A DNA stretch of 46,307 nt from Anaerovibrio sp. (GTDB lineage Bacteria > Bacillota > Negativicutes > Selenomonadales > Selenomonadaceae): NCBI GenBank assembly GCA_017475925.1, contig JAFVER010000178.1, positions 1-46,307 of the forward strand, read 5' to 3'. The position numbers were made by a program, and so were the translations under genes. Numbering within the stretch: position 1 is the stretch's first letter; each line of letters begins with the position of its first letter. The notes beneath the pieces are model-generated. The model did no database searches. It was not told the DNA's origin and saw only the letters and a list, made by a program, of their open reading frames with translations. This document shows positions 14,996-23,101 of this stretch, piece by piece.

Positions 14996-16348
14996 ATGAC
15001 AAAAAATTTGACAGAAGGAAGTCCTGCCAAGCTGATATTATTTTTTACGTTGCCCCTAATTGGTGGGAATATTTTTCAACAGCTTTATGGCTTTATAGAT
15101 ACATTACTGGTAGGTCGTTTTTTAGGGGTAGAGGCCCTGGCTGCTGTGGGGTGTACCGGCTGCCTGATGTTTTTGCTGGTGGGCTTTGTAATAGGCCTGT
15201 CGGCTGGCTTATCCATATACACTGGACAACGATTTGGGGCTAAGGATTATGAAGGCGTACATAGAAGTGCTGCCGCCTGTTTGGTATTGGCCCTGATTGT
15301 AGGGGTGATTATAGCCATTATCGGTGTACTGACGGCCAGAGATGTTCTCATAATGATGGATACACCTTTGGATATTTTAGAGGGGGCAGTATCCTTCATA
15401 ACTATAATCTTTGCCGGCATTCCCATTACAGTGGTGTTTATGCTGGAAGCAAATCTCATTCGGGCCCTGGGGGACAGTCGCCGACCTACGATTATATTGG
15501 CAATAGCCCTGTGTATTAACATCATTTTGGAGCCAATTTTTTTGCTTGTATTTGAATGGGGAATACCGGGGGCGGCTTATGGTGTGCTGGTTTCTCAGTC
15601 GTTGGGAGCAGTTATTGTTGTAGCTTATATCTGGAAAAAGGTTCCCCTGCTGAAAATTCGCCGGCAGGATTGGAAGCTGGATTGGGATTTTTTAAAAAAG
15701 CATTTAGTCATAGCCTTGCCAATGGCCTTTCAGACATCGATTATTGCCTTGGGCACAGTGATTTTGCAGGTGGCCTTGAACCGTTTGGGGCCAGTATCGG
15801 TGGCGGCCTATTCTGCAGCACAGAAGGTGGAAACCATTGCCCTGATGCCCATGATGTCCTTTGGTATAGCCATGGCGGCTTATACGGCACAAAATTATGG
15901 AGCAAAAAAAATCGCCCGTATAAAAAAAGGCGTAAATCAATGTATTCTCATGTCGGGGTCCTTTAGTATTGTGGTAGGGATATTTAATGTTATTTTTGGC
16001 CCGGAAATAATGGAGCTGTTTGTTGGCGAGGGGGAGCCTGAGGTGGTCGCCCTAGGCCAGGTTTATTTGGTTACAACCAGCATATGCTATTTGGTGCTGG
16101 CCCTGCTGTTTATTTACCGTAACACTCTACAGGGGTTGGGGCAAAGCTTTGTGCCTAGTCTGGCCGGAGTAATGGAGCTGGTAATGAGAGCTGCTGTGGC
16201 CCTGTGCTTTGTGGATCAGCTGGGATTTTGGGGAGCTACCATAGCAAGCCCTGCCGCCTGGATAGGCTCCTGTGTGCCATTGGCCCTGGCTTATTATTAT
16301 ACCCTGCGTAAAATGAAAAGCCGAATTCGGGAGATAAAAGGCCAGTAG
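14996..16348 (+). CDS. MATE-family multidrug/cation efflux protein
   Basis: The product has 450 residues and about twelve hydrophobic segments in two homologous halves. Family signatures are TLPLIGGNIFQQLYGFIDTL and LVGRFLGVEALAAVGCTG near the start, NLIRALGDSRRPTI before the inner break, and VAAYSAAQKVETIALMPMM with FIYRNTLQGLGQSFVP in the second half. These proteins export cationic compounds using a Na+ or H+ gradient at the cytoplasmic membrane. AGAAGG precedes the start. It is likely cotranscribed with the YdcF-like gene (13-base gap). The substrate is unknown. Confidence 0.95.
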   Translation: MTKNLTEGSPAKLILFFTLPLIGGNIFQQLYGFIDTLLVGRFLGVEALAAVGCTGCLMFLLVGFVIGLSAGLSIYTGQRFGAKDYEGVHRSAAACLVLALIVGVIIAIIGVLTARDVLIMMDTPLDILEGAVSFITIIFAGIPITVVFMLEANLIRALGDSRRPTIILAIALCINIILEPIFLLVFEWGIPGAAYGVLVSQSLGAVIVVAYIWKKVPLLKIRRQDWKLDWDFLKKHLVIALPMAFQTSIIALGTVILQVALNRLGPVSVAAYSAAQKVETIALMPMMSFGIAMAAYTAQNYGAKKIARIKKGVNQCILMSGSFSIVVGIFNVIFGPEIMELFVGEGEPEVVALGQVYLVTTSICYLVLALLFIYRNTLQGLGQSFVPSLAGVMELVMRAAVALCFVDQLGFWGATIASPAAWIGSCVPLALAYYYTLRKMKSRIREIKGQ

Positions 16349-16452
16349 GGACATAAGCACCAGATAATAAAATAAATTTACAGAATAATAACAAGGAAAT
16401 CTTGATTTTATCACGAAGTATATAAGCATGATGAAATAGAGGGGGATTTCCT

Positions 16453-17901
16453 ATGGAGCTTAAATTAAAGTCAGGCTTTTCCTTCGAATATACCAATTTG
16501 GTGGGGGAAGGTAAGGTTACTGAGCAGGATGTAAAGGCTTTGGGAGACAAGATTGCTGAAGCAAAGCAGGCAATTAAGGTAATGCGGAAGGATGGGGTCA
16601 TCAGGGGGCACCTGTCCAAGGATGGCACACCGGAAAAGGTGTATTTTTCTCAGCTGCCTTATGTGGAGGAAGGACATCTCAATTCACCGACTTCCATTAA
16701 GCATTTAAAGGAGCTGACGGAGTCGGTAAAAAATCGGGTAGATGCAGTGGTTTCTCTGGGGATTGGTGGCTCCTATCTGGGAGACAAGGTAATTTTTGAT
16801 GTGCAGTGCGGTGAATTTTGGAATTCCATGACCACAGAGGAACGGGGCGGTATGCCAAAGATTTATTTCAGCGGCAACAATATTGACCCACGGCGCACCG
16901 GGGATTTAATCAAGGAGCTGGAGCGGTCGGCCCGTATCTGCAAGTCCCATGCCAAGCGTAAGCTGGTAGTGGATTTGATGGTTATTTCCAAATCTGGTGG
17001 TACCCTTGATACCATGTCCAATTTTATGGTGATTTTTGAGGAATTGAAAAAAAATCCTGATATTGAGGTAGAGGTTATTGCTGTTACCGACCCTAACGAA
17101 GAAAAGCCGACTATCCTAAAAAAGCTGGCCATGGACAACAATTGGCCACAGTACAGCGTACCGGACGGGGTAGGTGGACGTTTCTCCATTTTCTGTGATG
17201 TGGGCCTGGTATTGGCTGCCGTGTGTGGCTTTGATATTGAGGCCTTCCTCAACGGAGCCAAGGATATGGATATTGCCTGCCAGAATGAGGATGTATGGCA
17301 AAATCCAGCCCTTTTGAATGCTGTGCTGAAATACATTGCCTCGGAAAAGTACGGTCGGGATATGGAGGTTATGATGCCTTATGGTGACTATCTAAAATCC
17401 GTTTCCGAGTGGTACATTCAGCTGTTGGCTGAGTCTCTTGGCAAGCAGGTTGACCGAAATGGAAAAGAGGTATTCTATGGTCGTACTCCAATTGTGGCAG
17501 TAGGCACCACGGATATGCATGCCCAAACCCAGCAGCACCAGGAGGGCAAGCTGAATAAGGTAGTTCAGTTTATTCGGGTGGAAAATTGGGATACTGATTT
17601 CGTTATTCCAAACTCCTTCCCGGAGGTGAAGAAGCTGGCAGATATTTCCGGGGTAAAAATGAGTCAGGCCCTGGAGGTGGCCCGGCAGTCCAACGCCGAT
17701 GCCTTGGCCTCCAACCATCGGTTTAATGCTTTATTCTCCCTGCCGAAGCTGGACGCTTATCATTTGGGAGAGCTGCTGTACATGCTGGCTCTGTCCATTG
17801 CCTATGAAGGGGAGCTGGCTGATGTGGATGCCTTTAATCAGCCGGGGGTTGAAGCCTATAAGCGGATTATGGGTCCAAGCTTGCAGGCGTTAAAGAAGTA
17901 A
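16453..17901 (+). CDS. pgi: Glucose-6-phosphate isomerase
   Basis: This 482-residue sugar isomerase interconverts glucose-6-phosphate and fructose-6-phosphate in glycolysis. Conserved segments include VVSLGIGGSYLGDKV, the phosphate-binding ISKSGGTLDTM, GGRFSIFCDVGLVLAA, TTDMHAQTQQHQEGKLN (active-site His) and the C-terminal Lys region. GAGGGGGA lies 7 bases before ATG 16453. The length suits the bacterial family. It stands alone, about 100 bases behind the MATE gene. Confidence 0.96.
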   Translation: MELKLKSGFSFEYTNLVGEGKVTEQDVKALGDKIAEAKQAIKVMRKDGVIRGHLSKDGTPEKVYFSQLPYVEEGHLNSPTSIKHLKELTESVKNRVDAVVSLGIGGSYLGDKVIFDVQCGEFWNSMTTEERGGMPKIYFSGNNIDPRRTGDLIKELERSARICKSHAKRKLVVDLMVISKSGGTLDTMSNFMVIFEELKKNPDIEVEVIAVTDPNEEKPTILKKLAMDNNWPQYSVPDGVGGRFSIFCDVGLVLAAVCGFDIEAFLNGAKDMDIACQNEDVWQNPALLNAVLKYIASEKYGRDMEVMMPYGDYLKSVSEWYIQLLAESLGKQVDRNGKEVFYGRTPIVAVGTTDMHAQTQQHQEGKLNKVVQFIRVENWDTDFVIPNSFPEVKKLADISGVKMSQALEVARQSNADALASNHRFNALFSLPKLDAYHLGELLYMLALSIAYEGELADVDAFNQPGVEAYKRIMGPSLQALKK

Positions 17902-17993
17902 CTGAATAAGTATTATATGACAAAGCTTCGCGGGCATGTTTCCTTTTGCATGGTTGTTTTGTCAGCATAATATGTCGAAAAGGAGTGGCAGAA

Positions 17994-18611
17994 TTGCAGG
18001 GGAAGATAATTGACCTTGTCAAACATGCTGGCCGACATTTTTTGCAGCTATTGAAGGAATATGTTCTGATACGCATTAGTTTGTTTGCAGTGTTGTGTGT
18101 TGGAATAGCTTTTTTGAGCAGTAAAGGTCTGGGGCAGCAGCCCCAGACCTTTACTGCTTTTTCAGAGGGACAAAAGCATACTGAGCCAAAGGCTGGGCTT
18201 CAGGAGATAAAGGGGCTAAAGCGGAGCTCAGAAATCAAAAGACTGAATAATCCCTTTGACAATCAGCAGGGAACTGGGGAGAAGAAGGCAGCAGGTGAAA
18301 GTGGTAAAGCACACCAGGGGATGGACGTGTCCAATAAGGACGCGACGCTGTCCGTTAAAGCAAAGGAAAGTAAAGGGGCGGGGAAAACCATATTAAAGAC
18401 TGAGCCGGTGCTGCTTGGTATTTTAGAGGGAAATGAACAACGGGCGGCAGTTATTAAGTATGGGGAGAGTCAATATATTCTTTATGCTGGGGATGTGGTT
18501 CAGGATATGCAGGTAAAAACCATCAGCGATGATATTGTTGTAATACATACTCCGTTTAGTGACAGGGCTTTAAGGTTGACTGAGGGTACCGCCGGAATAC
18601 TGCCCAAATGA
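17994..18611 (+). CDS. GspC/PilP-like inner-membrane secretion or pilus protein
   Basis: The product has 205 residues from TTG 17994, chosen because AGGAG (17981-17985) lies 8 bases upstream; an ATG at 17946 has no ribosome site. It has a short cytoplasmic segment, one membrane helix (about residues 20-37, ISLFAVLCVGIAFL), a polar Gln/Lys/Gly-rich linker, and a C-terminal beta domain (LLGILEGNEQRAAVIKYGES, QYILYAGDVVQDMQVKTI). That domain resembles the homology region of GspC/PilP, which contacts the secretin. The downstream secretin gene supports this. A perfect terminator-like hairpin lies inside the linker codons (18117-18162). No pilMNO or ATPase gene is adjacent. Confidence 0.65.
   Translation: MQGKIIDLVKHAGRHFLQLLKEYVLIRISLFAVLCVGIAFLSSKGLGQQPQTFTAFSEGQKHTEPKAGLQEIKGLKRSSEIKRLNNPFDNQQGTGEKKAAGESGKAHQGMDVSNKDATLSVKAKESKGAGKTILKTEPVLLGILEGNEQRAAVIKYGESQYILYAGDVVQDMQVKTISDDIVVIHTPFSDRALRLTEGTAGILPK
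18117..18162 (+). terminator. Intragenic perfect hairpin with T-run
   Basis: AGCAGTAAAGGTCTGGGGC (18117-18135) is exactly complementary to 18140-18158 around an AGCA loop, and TTTTT follows (18158-18162). This is the form of a strong intrinsic terminator but lies in-frame in the GspC/PilP-like gene. There it encodes a linker segment just after the membrane helix. It could act as an attenuator when translation lags. Confidence 0.65.
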
Positions 18612-19011
18612 GAATTTTAGTTTTTATACCCCCCTTTGTATTCCCCCCAGGGGGAACAGGATAGATTGAATTGGTAAGTTAAAATTGGACCTGGAGGGGC
18701 AATTCTCTCAGGGGGAACGAGAGTAGTGTGGTGGCGATAACAGTTGAAATGACCTTAATACTTCTTGTAGTAAGCTTACTGGACACTTAGCAGTGTCTAC
18801 ACGCCCTTACACGAAATCTAAGCTCATACTGCGTCCTTGGCTTGTATTCACTAATATTTCATAGTAAAAAATTTATCATTGGTGGCAGGTCAGGTGTGGT
18901 TGATGGGATAAGTGTTCATTATACCTGGCTCCCTGGGGGGAGCTGTCACGCAAGTGACTGAGGGGGTAATCCCTCAGAAAAATCAGATTGGGGTGGAGGA
19001 AATGGAGAAGA
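18612..19011 (+). other. 400-base gap with palindromic repeats between the GspC/PilP-like and secretin genes
   Basis: It holds several C/G-run palindromes (CCCCCCAGGGGGAA at about 18645 and CTCTCAGGGGGAACGAGAG at about 18706). A 19-codon frame opening at about 18732 is too short to support. A segment at 18800-18870 faintly resembles the repeat-family right part (TCACTAATATTTCA). The repeat unit 18929-18970 is listed separately. Such an insertion-rich gap inside a two-gene unit is unusual. Confidence 0.5.
18929..18970 (+). repeat. Dispersed palindromic repeat unit (CTCCC..GTCACGCA..GTGAC type), copy 1
   Basis: CTCCCTGGGGGGAG and GTCACGCAAGTGAC are two small palindromes followed by TGAGGGGGTAA. 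The same pair in the same order recurs at 38683-38723. Units of this type occur widely between genes in Firmicutes; no function is known to me. Confidence 0.7.
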
Positions 19012-20241
19012 ATGGTGAAAATAAACGCTTTGATAATAATTCTGGTATTTAGCTTTCTTTCAGGGCATTGCGAAGCCCTGTCAATGAATGTGACCCGTGG
19101 CAGTGTGCTGCAGCTTATCCGTTACGCAGCCATGGAGGGGAACATCAACGTGATAATGGACAGTGGCATAGACACAGCTGTAACAGTAAATATCAGGGAC
19201 AAGTCTCCCAGGGAAGCCATCAGGGAGCTGGTGCTGGCCGGCGGTTTTACCATGACAGAGCGGGAAGGGACATTGTTTATTGGCCAAAATAAACGCATTG
19301 CCGGACAATTGGGAGAGGTTCATATAGTTCCTGTACAATATACGGATTTACAGGAAATTAAAGCTGAAGTGGAGCTGTATCTAAAAAATAAATATACGCC
19401 GGAGTTTAAGCAGGATAAGCAGTCAAAAAAGGGGGAGGCTTCCGAGGAAAAAACCGGAAAAGCAAAAACAGCAGACGGTTCTTTGGTGGAGAAGCCATAT
19501 TTAGCTGATACGAAAGGGCAGAGCAATACGCCAGTACGGGTAATGACCGATGTAAATTCAAGGGCACTGCTGGTATATGGGACATCAGAGGAGGCAGCCG
19601 CTGTAAGGGCTTTGGTGGAAAAGCTGGATGTCCCGGCCCGGCAGGTAGCCTTGGAGGCCAAGGTGGTAGCTGTACAGAGGTCAGAGGCAGAAAAGCTTGG
19701 AATAAGCTGGGAATGGACAAAAATACATCATAATTTTACCTATGAGGGTACCTTGGAGCTGCTTACCTCCAGCGGAAAGGCCCGCATATTGTCTAAGCCC
19801 AATATAATCACGCTACAGGGACGGGAGGCAGTAATAAATATTGGGGGAGAGGTTCCAATACCGGCAGTGACCGTCACCAATACTACCACAACCACATCAA
19901 TAGAATACAGGCCGGCAGGTATTGTATTAAAATGCTGTCCCCTGGTGAATGAAGCCGGGTGTATAGAGTCAGTGCTGCATATCGAGGTGAGCTCACCCAG
20001 CTATGTAAAGGAAATGAAGGCCTACAGCTTTCAAAAGCGCTCGGTGGACACCCGGGTGCGTATGCTGGACGGAGAAACACTAGTTATTGGCGGGCTTATC
20101 AGCAAGGAGGAGGAAAAACAGTTTTCCAAAATACCTTTTTTAGGTGATATACCTGTTATAGGAAAATTGTTTCAAAATAACAGCACTAAGACGTCTGAAG
20201 AGGAAGTGATGATTTTTATCAAAGCCTGGATACTTCAATAA
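19012..20241 (+). CDS. Short secretin (GspD/PilQ family)
   Basis: The product has 409 residues with a signal peptide (VKINALIIILVFSFLSGHCEA). An N0/STN-like domain spans about 25-95 (AAMEGNINVIMDSGIDTAV). An N1-like domain is interrupted by a Lys-rich insertion at about 130-165. The secretin core starts at about 210 and includes ILSKPNIITLQGREAVINIG, GGEVPIPAVT, and the family end VRMLDGETLVIGGLISKEE with KIPFLGDIPVIGKLFQ. Secretins form outer-membrane pores for type II secretion, type IV pili or competence. ATG 19012 (GGAG 4 bases away; GTG 19015 also possible) was chosen over TTG 18988. With the GspC/PilP-like gene it forms a minimal pair without other apparatus genes. Confidence 0.88.
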   Translation: MVKINALIIILVFSFLSGHCEALSMNVTRGSVLQLIRYAAMEGNINVIMDSGIDTAVTVNIRDKSPREAIRELVLAGGFTMTEREGTLFIGQNKRIAGQLGEVHIVPVQYTDLQEIKAEVELYLKNKYTPEFKQDKQSKKGEASEEKTGKAKTADGSLVEKPYLADTKGQSNTPVRVMTDVNSRALLVYGTSEEAAAVRALVEKLDVPARQVALEAKVVAVQRSEAEKLGISWEWTKIHHNFTYEGTLELLTSSGKARILSKPNIITLQGREAVINIGGEVPIPAVTVTNTTTTTSIEYRPAGIVLKCCPLVNEAGCIESVLHIEVSSPSYVKEMKAYSFQKRSVDTRVRMLDGETLVIGGLISKEEEKQFSKIPFLGDIPVIGKLFQNNSTKTSEEEVMIFIKAWILQ

Positions 20242-20262
20242 CAATAATAAATATGGTATAAT
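20234..20262 (+). promoter_or_regulatory. Extended -10 promoter before the NarL-type regulator
   Basis: TGGTATAAT (20254-20262) is an extended -10. The -35 position, 17 bases upstream, has the weak TTCAAT (20234-20239) overlapping the secretin stop region. It lies 45 bases before the regulator start codon. Confidence 0.55.
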
Positions 20263-20307
20263 GACCTTGTATGGATTGTTTGCGGAGTAAGAAGTGAGGG
20301 AATTTAC

Positions 20308-20979
20308 ATGGCAATAAGAGTACTGATAGCCGATGACCATGCAATTTTACGGCAGGGTATAAAACGAGTCTTGAATTTTGAAAGTGATATTGAGGTCGTT
20401 GGCGAAACCGGGGAGGGTCAGGAAACCTTAGCGAAAACCCTTATGCTGCAGCCGGATATACTTTTATTGGACCTCAACATGCCAGGACTGACTGGTATGG
20501 AAGTGGCCAGACAGCTCCAGTCAACTAAATGCAGCACAAAAATCATTGCTTTAACAATTCATGATAATGACACTTATGTTATTGAAATGTTAAAAAATGG
20601 CGCTTCAGGATATTTGTTGAAGGACGTGAATCCGGAGGTGCTGGTGAAGGCTATTCATGTGGTAAATGACGGCGGTGCATATATTTATCCTGAGCTGGAA
20701 GAGCGGATTTTCGGAAAGCTGCGGGCTGATGAGGATATAACGGAAAAAGCCAAGGAGATATGGGAGGCGGAAAAGGCTGAGCGCCTTACGGACCGTGAAA
20801 TGGAAGTGCTGGCATGTATAGCCAAGGGCTTTAATAATCAGGAGATTGCCAAAACCCTGTTTGTCAGTGAAAAAACCGTAAAGAATCACCTTACCAATAT
20901 ATTCCGTAAGCTGGGAGTCAGTGATCGTACTCAGGCCTTGATTTATGTATTAAAGCATAATATTATGCGGCTGGACTGA
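20308..20979 (+). CDS. NarL/FixJ-family response regulator
   Basis: The product has 223 residues: a receiver domain with acidic pair ADDH, phospho-acceptor Asp55 in ILLLDLNMPGLTGMEV and Lys in GYLLKDV. A LuxR-type helix-turn-helix follows (LTDREMEVLACIAKGFNNQEIAKTLFVSEKTVKNHLTNIFRKLG, seen at about 165-210). No histidine kinase is next to it. Its own promoter is likely at 20234-20262. The target is unknown; adjacency to the secretin and the heme operon gives two candidates. Confidence 0.93.
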   Translation: MAIRVLIADDHAILRQGIKRVLNFESDIEVVGETGEGQETLAKTLMLQPDILLLDLNMPGLTGMEVARQLQSTKCSTKIIALTIHDNDTYVIEMLKNGASGYLLKDVNPEVLVKAIHVVNDGGAYIYPELEERIFGKLRADEDITEKAKEIWEAEKAERLTDREMEVLACIAKGFNNQEIAKTLFVSEKTVKNHLTNIFRKLGVSDRTQALIYVLKHNIMRLD

Positions 20980-21019
20980 TGTATAATGTATGTATTTGTG
21001 CTGGCTTTTTAATCAAAAG

Positions 21020-21079
21020 CTTAAACTTTCCACATGCATAATTGATGCATTTATGCCAGGTGAATGCCTAACGCAGAAT
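21020..21079 (+). repeat. Dispersed composite repeat, left part (copy 2)
   Basis: CTTTCCACATGCATAATTG, ATGCATTTATGCCAGGTGAA, then CTAACGCAGAATGG. The pair ATGCAT...ATGCAT gives a small hairpin. The order matches 29491-29540, and the end (ACGCAGAATG) matches 38576-38585. Confidence 0.75.
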
Positions 21080-21109
21080 GGAAGTTTAAATCAAAATGGT
21101 TTAGCAATA

Positions 21110-21141
21110 GAGTCACGTTGGATTGTGGCTCTTTTCTTTTT
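21110..21141 (+). terminator. Probable terminator of the NarL-type regulator
   Basis: GAGTCAC (21110-21116) pairs with GTGGCTC (21125-21131) with one mismatch around an 8-base loop, followed by TTTTCTTTTT. Confidence 0.55.
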
Positions 21142-21213
21142 GGGTAATGTGCTGTATAATCTAAAAGGTGAATGTAATTCATTAATTTTGTGTGTGATTT
21201 TTTGGTGAGGGAT

Positions 21214-21867
21214 ATGTATCCAATCAATTTGAAGCTGACTGGTCGCCCATGTGCGGTAGTAGGCGGTGGCCAGGTAGCGTGGCGCAAAATAGACCGATTG
21301 CTGGATTGTGGTGCAAGGGTGACGGTTATATCCCCTGAGGTGGATAGTCGGATTGAAGCAATGGCAAAGGCGAAAAAGCTGATATGGAGGAAGGGTGCTT
21401 ACAGTCATGGTGGACTGGAAGGCTTTTTTTGTGTCTTTTGTGCTACAAATGATCCGAAGATAAATCGTATGGCAGCCCTGGAAGGAAAGCAGGCGGGCGC
21501 CTTGATAAATGTGGCATCAGACCCGGAATTGTGTGACTTTACGCTTCCTGGAGTGGTACGACAGGGACCCTTGCTGTTTACCGTGTCCAGTGACGGGGCC
21601 AGTCCAGGGTTTACCCGGTTGCTGCGTCAGGATTTAGAAAAAAGATACCATACAGGCTTTGGGGAATTTGCTCTTTTCCTGCGGGAGATACGGCGGGAGC
21701 TGATAAAGAAATTTAGCAGCAGCTGTAAGCGGGAAGCCGTTTGGCAGAGTCTTTTAAACGATAATATTGTTAAATTGATTTTGGATAAGGATTTGGACGG
21801 GGCAAAAAATGAAATCAGGAATGGAATTAATCGCTTTGGGACTGAACCATCGGACGGCTCCCGTTGA
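21214..21867 (+). CDS. sirC: Precorrin-2 dehydrogenase (siroheme synthase N-terminal type)
   Basis: The product has 217 residues: an NAD-binding Rossmann start (PCAVVGGGQVAWRKIDRLLD), the middle segment FFCVFCATNDPKINRMAA and INVASDPELCDFTLPGVVRQG, then the dimer/ferrochelatase-type part SDGASPGFTRLLRQDLE. These are hallmarks of CysG N-terminal/Met8/SirC proteins, which oxidise precorrin-2 to sirohydrochlorin. ATG 21214 was chosen (GGTGAGG just upstream); GTG 21205 or 21190 are alternatives. The coding region overlaps hemA by 59 bases. The last 30 residues become unlike the family and may be unconstrained. Confidence 0.9.
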   Translation: MYPINLKLTGRPCAVVGGGQVAWRKIDRLLDCGARVTVISPEVDSRIEAMAKAKKLIWRKGAYSHGGLEGFFCVFCATNDPKINRMAALEGKQAGALINVASDPELCDFTLPGVVRQGPLLFTVSSDGASPGFTRLLRQDLEKRYHTGFGEFALFLREIRRELIKKFSSSCKREAVWQSLLNDNIVKLILDKDLDGAKNEIRNGINRFGTEPSDGSR

Positions 21868-23101
21868 GATAAGAGAAAAGTTTTGTTTAACACCGGAAAA
21901 AATAAAAAAGGGCCTGGAAAGGCTGTATGATTATGATAATCTTCATGAAGCAGTGGTATTGTCTACCTGCAACCGAAGTGAGATATATGCCGTGGTAAGC
22001 CGGGGCTGTAGCAATACAGTTGCCAGCTTTTGGGCAGATTTGAACAGCACAGAATGCAGCCGGGAGTTCTTTCAAAAATATACCTACAGGTATGAGGATG
22101 AAGACTGTGTGGAGCATTTGCTGCGGGTGACGGCAAGCCTTGATTCCCTGGTTATAGGTGAGGGACAGATACTCAGTCAGGTTAAACATGCCTATGCTAT
22201 TGCCCAATCAGCAAATGCCACCGGAACCCTGCTGAATCTCTTGTTTAATCGGGCTATTGCCACTGGTAAGCGGGTGCGGACAGAAACCCGCATTGCCTAT
22301 AACGCCGTATCGGTAAGCTATGCGGCAGTGGAGCTGGCTAAAAGCAAGCTGGGAAATTTGGCTGATTGTCAGGTATTGCTGTTTGGCGCTGGAAAAATGG
22401 CAGAGCTTACAGCTACCAATCTGGTATCCCAGGGACTAAAATCCCTGTATGTAGCCAATCGCCATATTGAACGGGCCATGGAGCTGGCTGAAAGGTATGG
22501 GGGACAGGCTGTAGAATGGCCAGAGGTATATGGCATATTAGGAGATATGGATATAGTTATTACCTCAACTGGAGCGCCGCATTATGTCATTCATAAACGG
22601 GAAATAGCCCATGCTATTGCGACGAGAAATGGTCGGCCTCTGGTACTTATTGATATTGCTGTGCCACGGGATGTGGAGCCGGTGGTAGGCGAGCTGGTGG
22701 GGGTGAACCTATACAATATTGACGATTTAAAAGCGGTGGTGGACGACAATCTTCAGGAACGGCACCGGGAGGCTTTGGCAGCTGAGGGAATAATTCGTGA
22801 GGAGGTAGACGCCTTGATGGAGCGGTTTACCTATCTTTCTATGCAGCCGGTTATGGCTCAGCTGACGGATAAGGCAGAATTTATTCGTTGCCGGGAAATG
22901 AAGCGGGCCATGCGTAAATTGCCTGATTTAACTGAGGATGAATGGCGGGTCATTGAAAAAATGACCCATATGATTGTGCGTAAAATGCTTAGAGACCCGA
23001 TGTGTATGGTAAACCGGACGGCGGGAACCTCCAGGGAGCGGATTTTAAAATTTGCCATTCGCAAGCTGTTTAAGTTGCAGGAGGAGGCTGTTGATGAGTA
23101 A
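21809..23101 (+). CDS. hemA: Glutamyl-tRNA reductase
   Basis: This 430-residue enzyme reduces glutamyl-tRNA(Glu) to glutamate-1-semialdehyde, the first step of the C5 tetrapyrrole pathway. Visible are GLNHRTAPVEIREKF, the nucleophilic Cys in LSTCNRSEIYAVV, DSLVIGEGQILSQVKHAYA, LFNRAIATGKRVRTET, an NADPH domain (LLFGAGKMAELTATNL) and the helical dimerisation tail. ATG 21809 has GGACGGGG upstream; ATG 21821 (giving MELIALGLNHR) is also possible. It starts inside sirC and overlaps hemC by 8 bases, so translation is coupled. Confidence 0.97.
   Translation: MKSGMELIALGLNHRTAPVEIREKFCLTPEKIKKGLERLYDYDNLHEAVVLSTCNRSEIYAVVSRGCSNTVASFWADLNSTECSREFFQKYTYRYEDEDCVEHLLRVTASLDSLVIGEGQILSQVKHAYAIAQSANATGTLLNLLFNRAIATGKRVRTETRIAYNAVSVSYAAVELAKSKLGNLADCQVLLFGAGKMAELTATNLVSQGLKSLYVANRHIERAMELAERYGGQAVEWPEVYGILGDMDIVITSTGAPHYVIHKREIAHAIATRNGRPLVLIDIAVPRDVEPVVGELVGVNLYNIDDLKAVVDDNLQERHREALAAEGIIREEVDALMERFTYLSMQPVMAQLTDKAEFIRCREMKRAMRKLPDLTEDEWRVIEKMTHMIVRKMLRDPMCMVNRTAGTSRERILKFAIRKLFKLQEEAVDE

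Noticed and set aside
21190..21213. Cobalamin riboswitch before the tetrapyrrole genes
   Set aside because: No B12-box-like conserved core could be recognised in the short leader.
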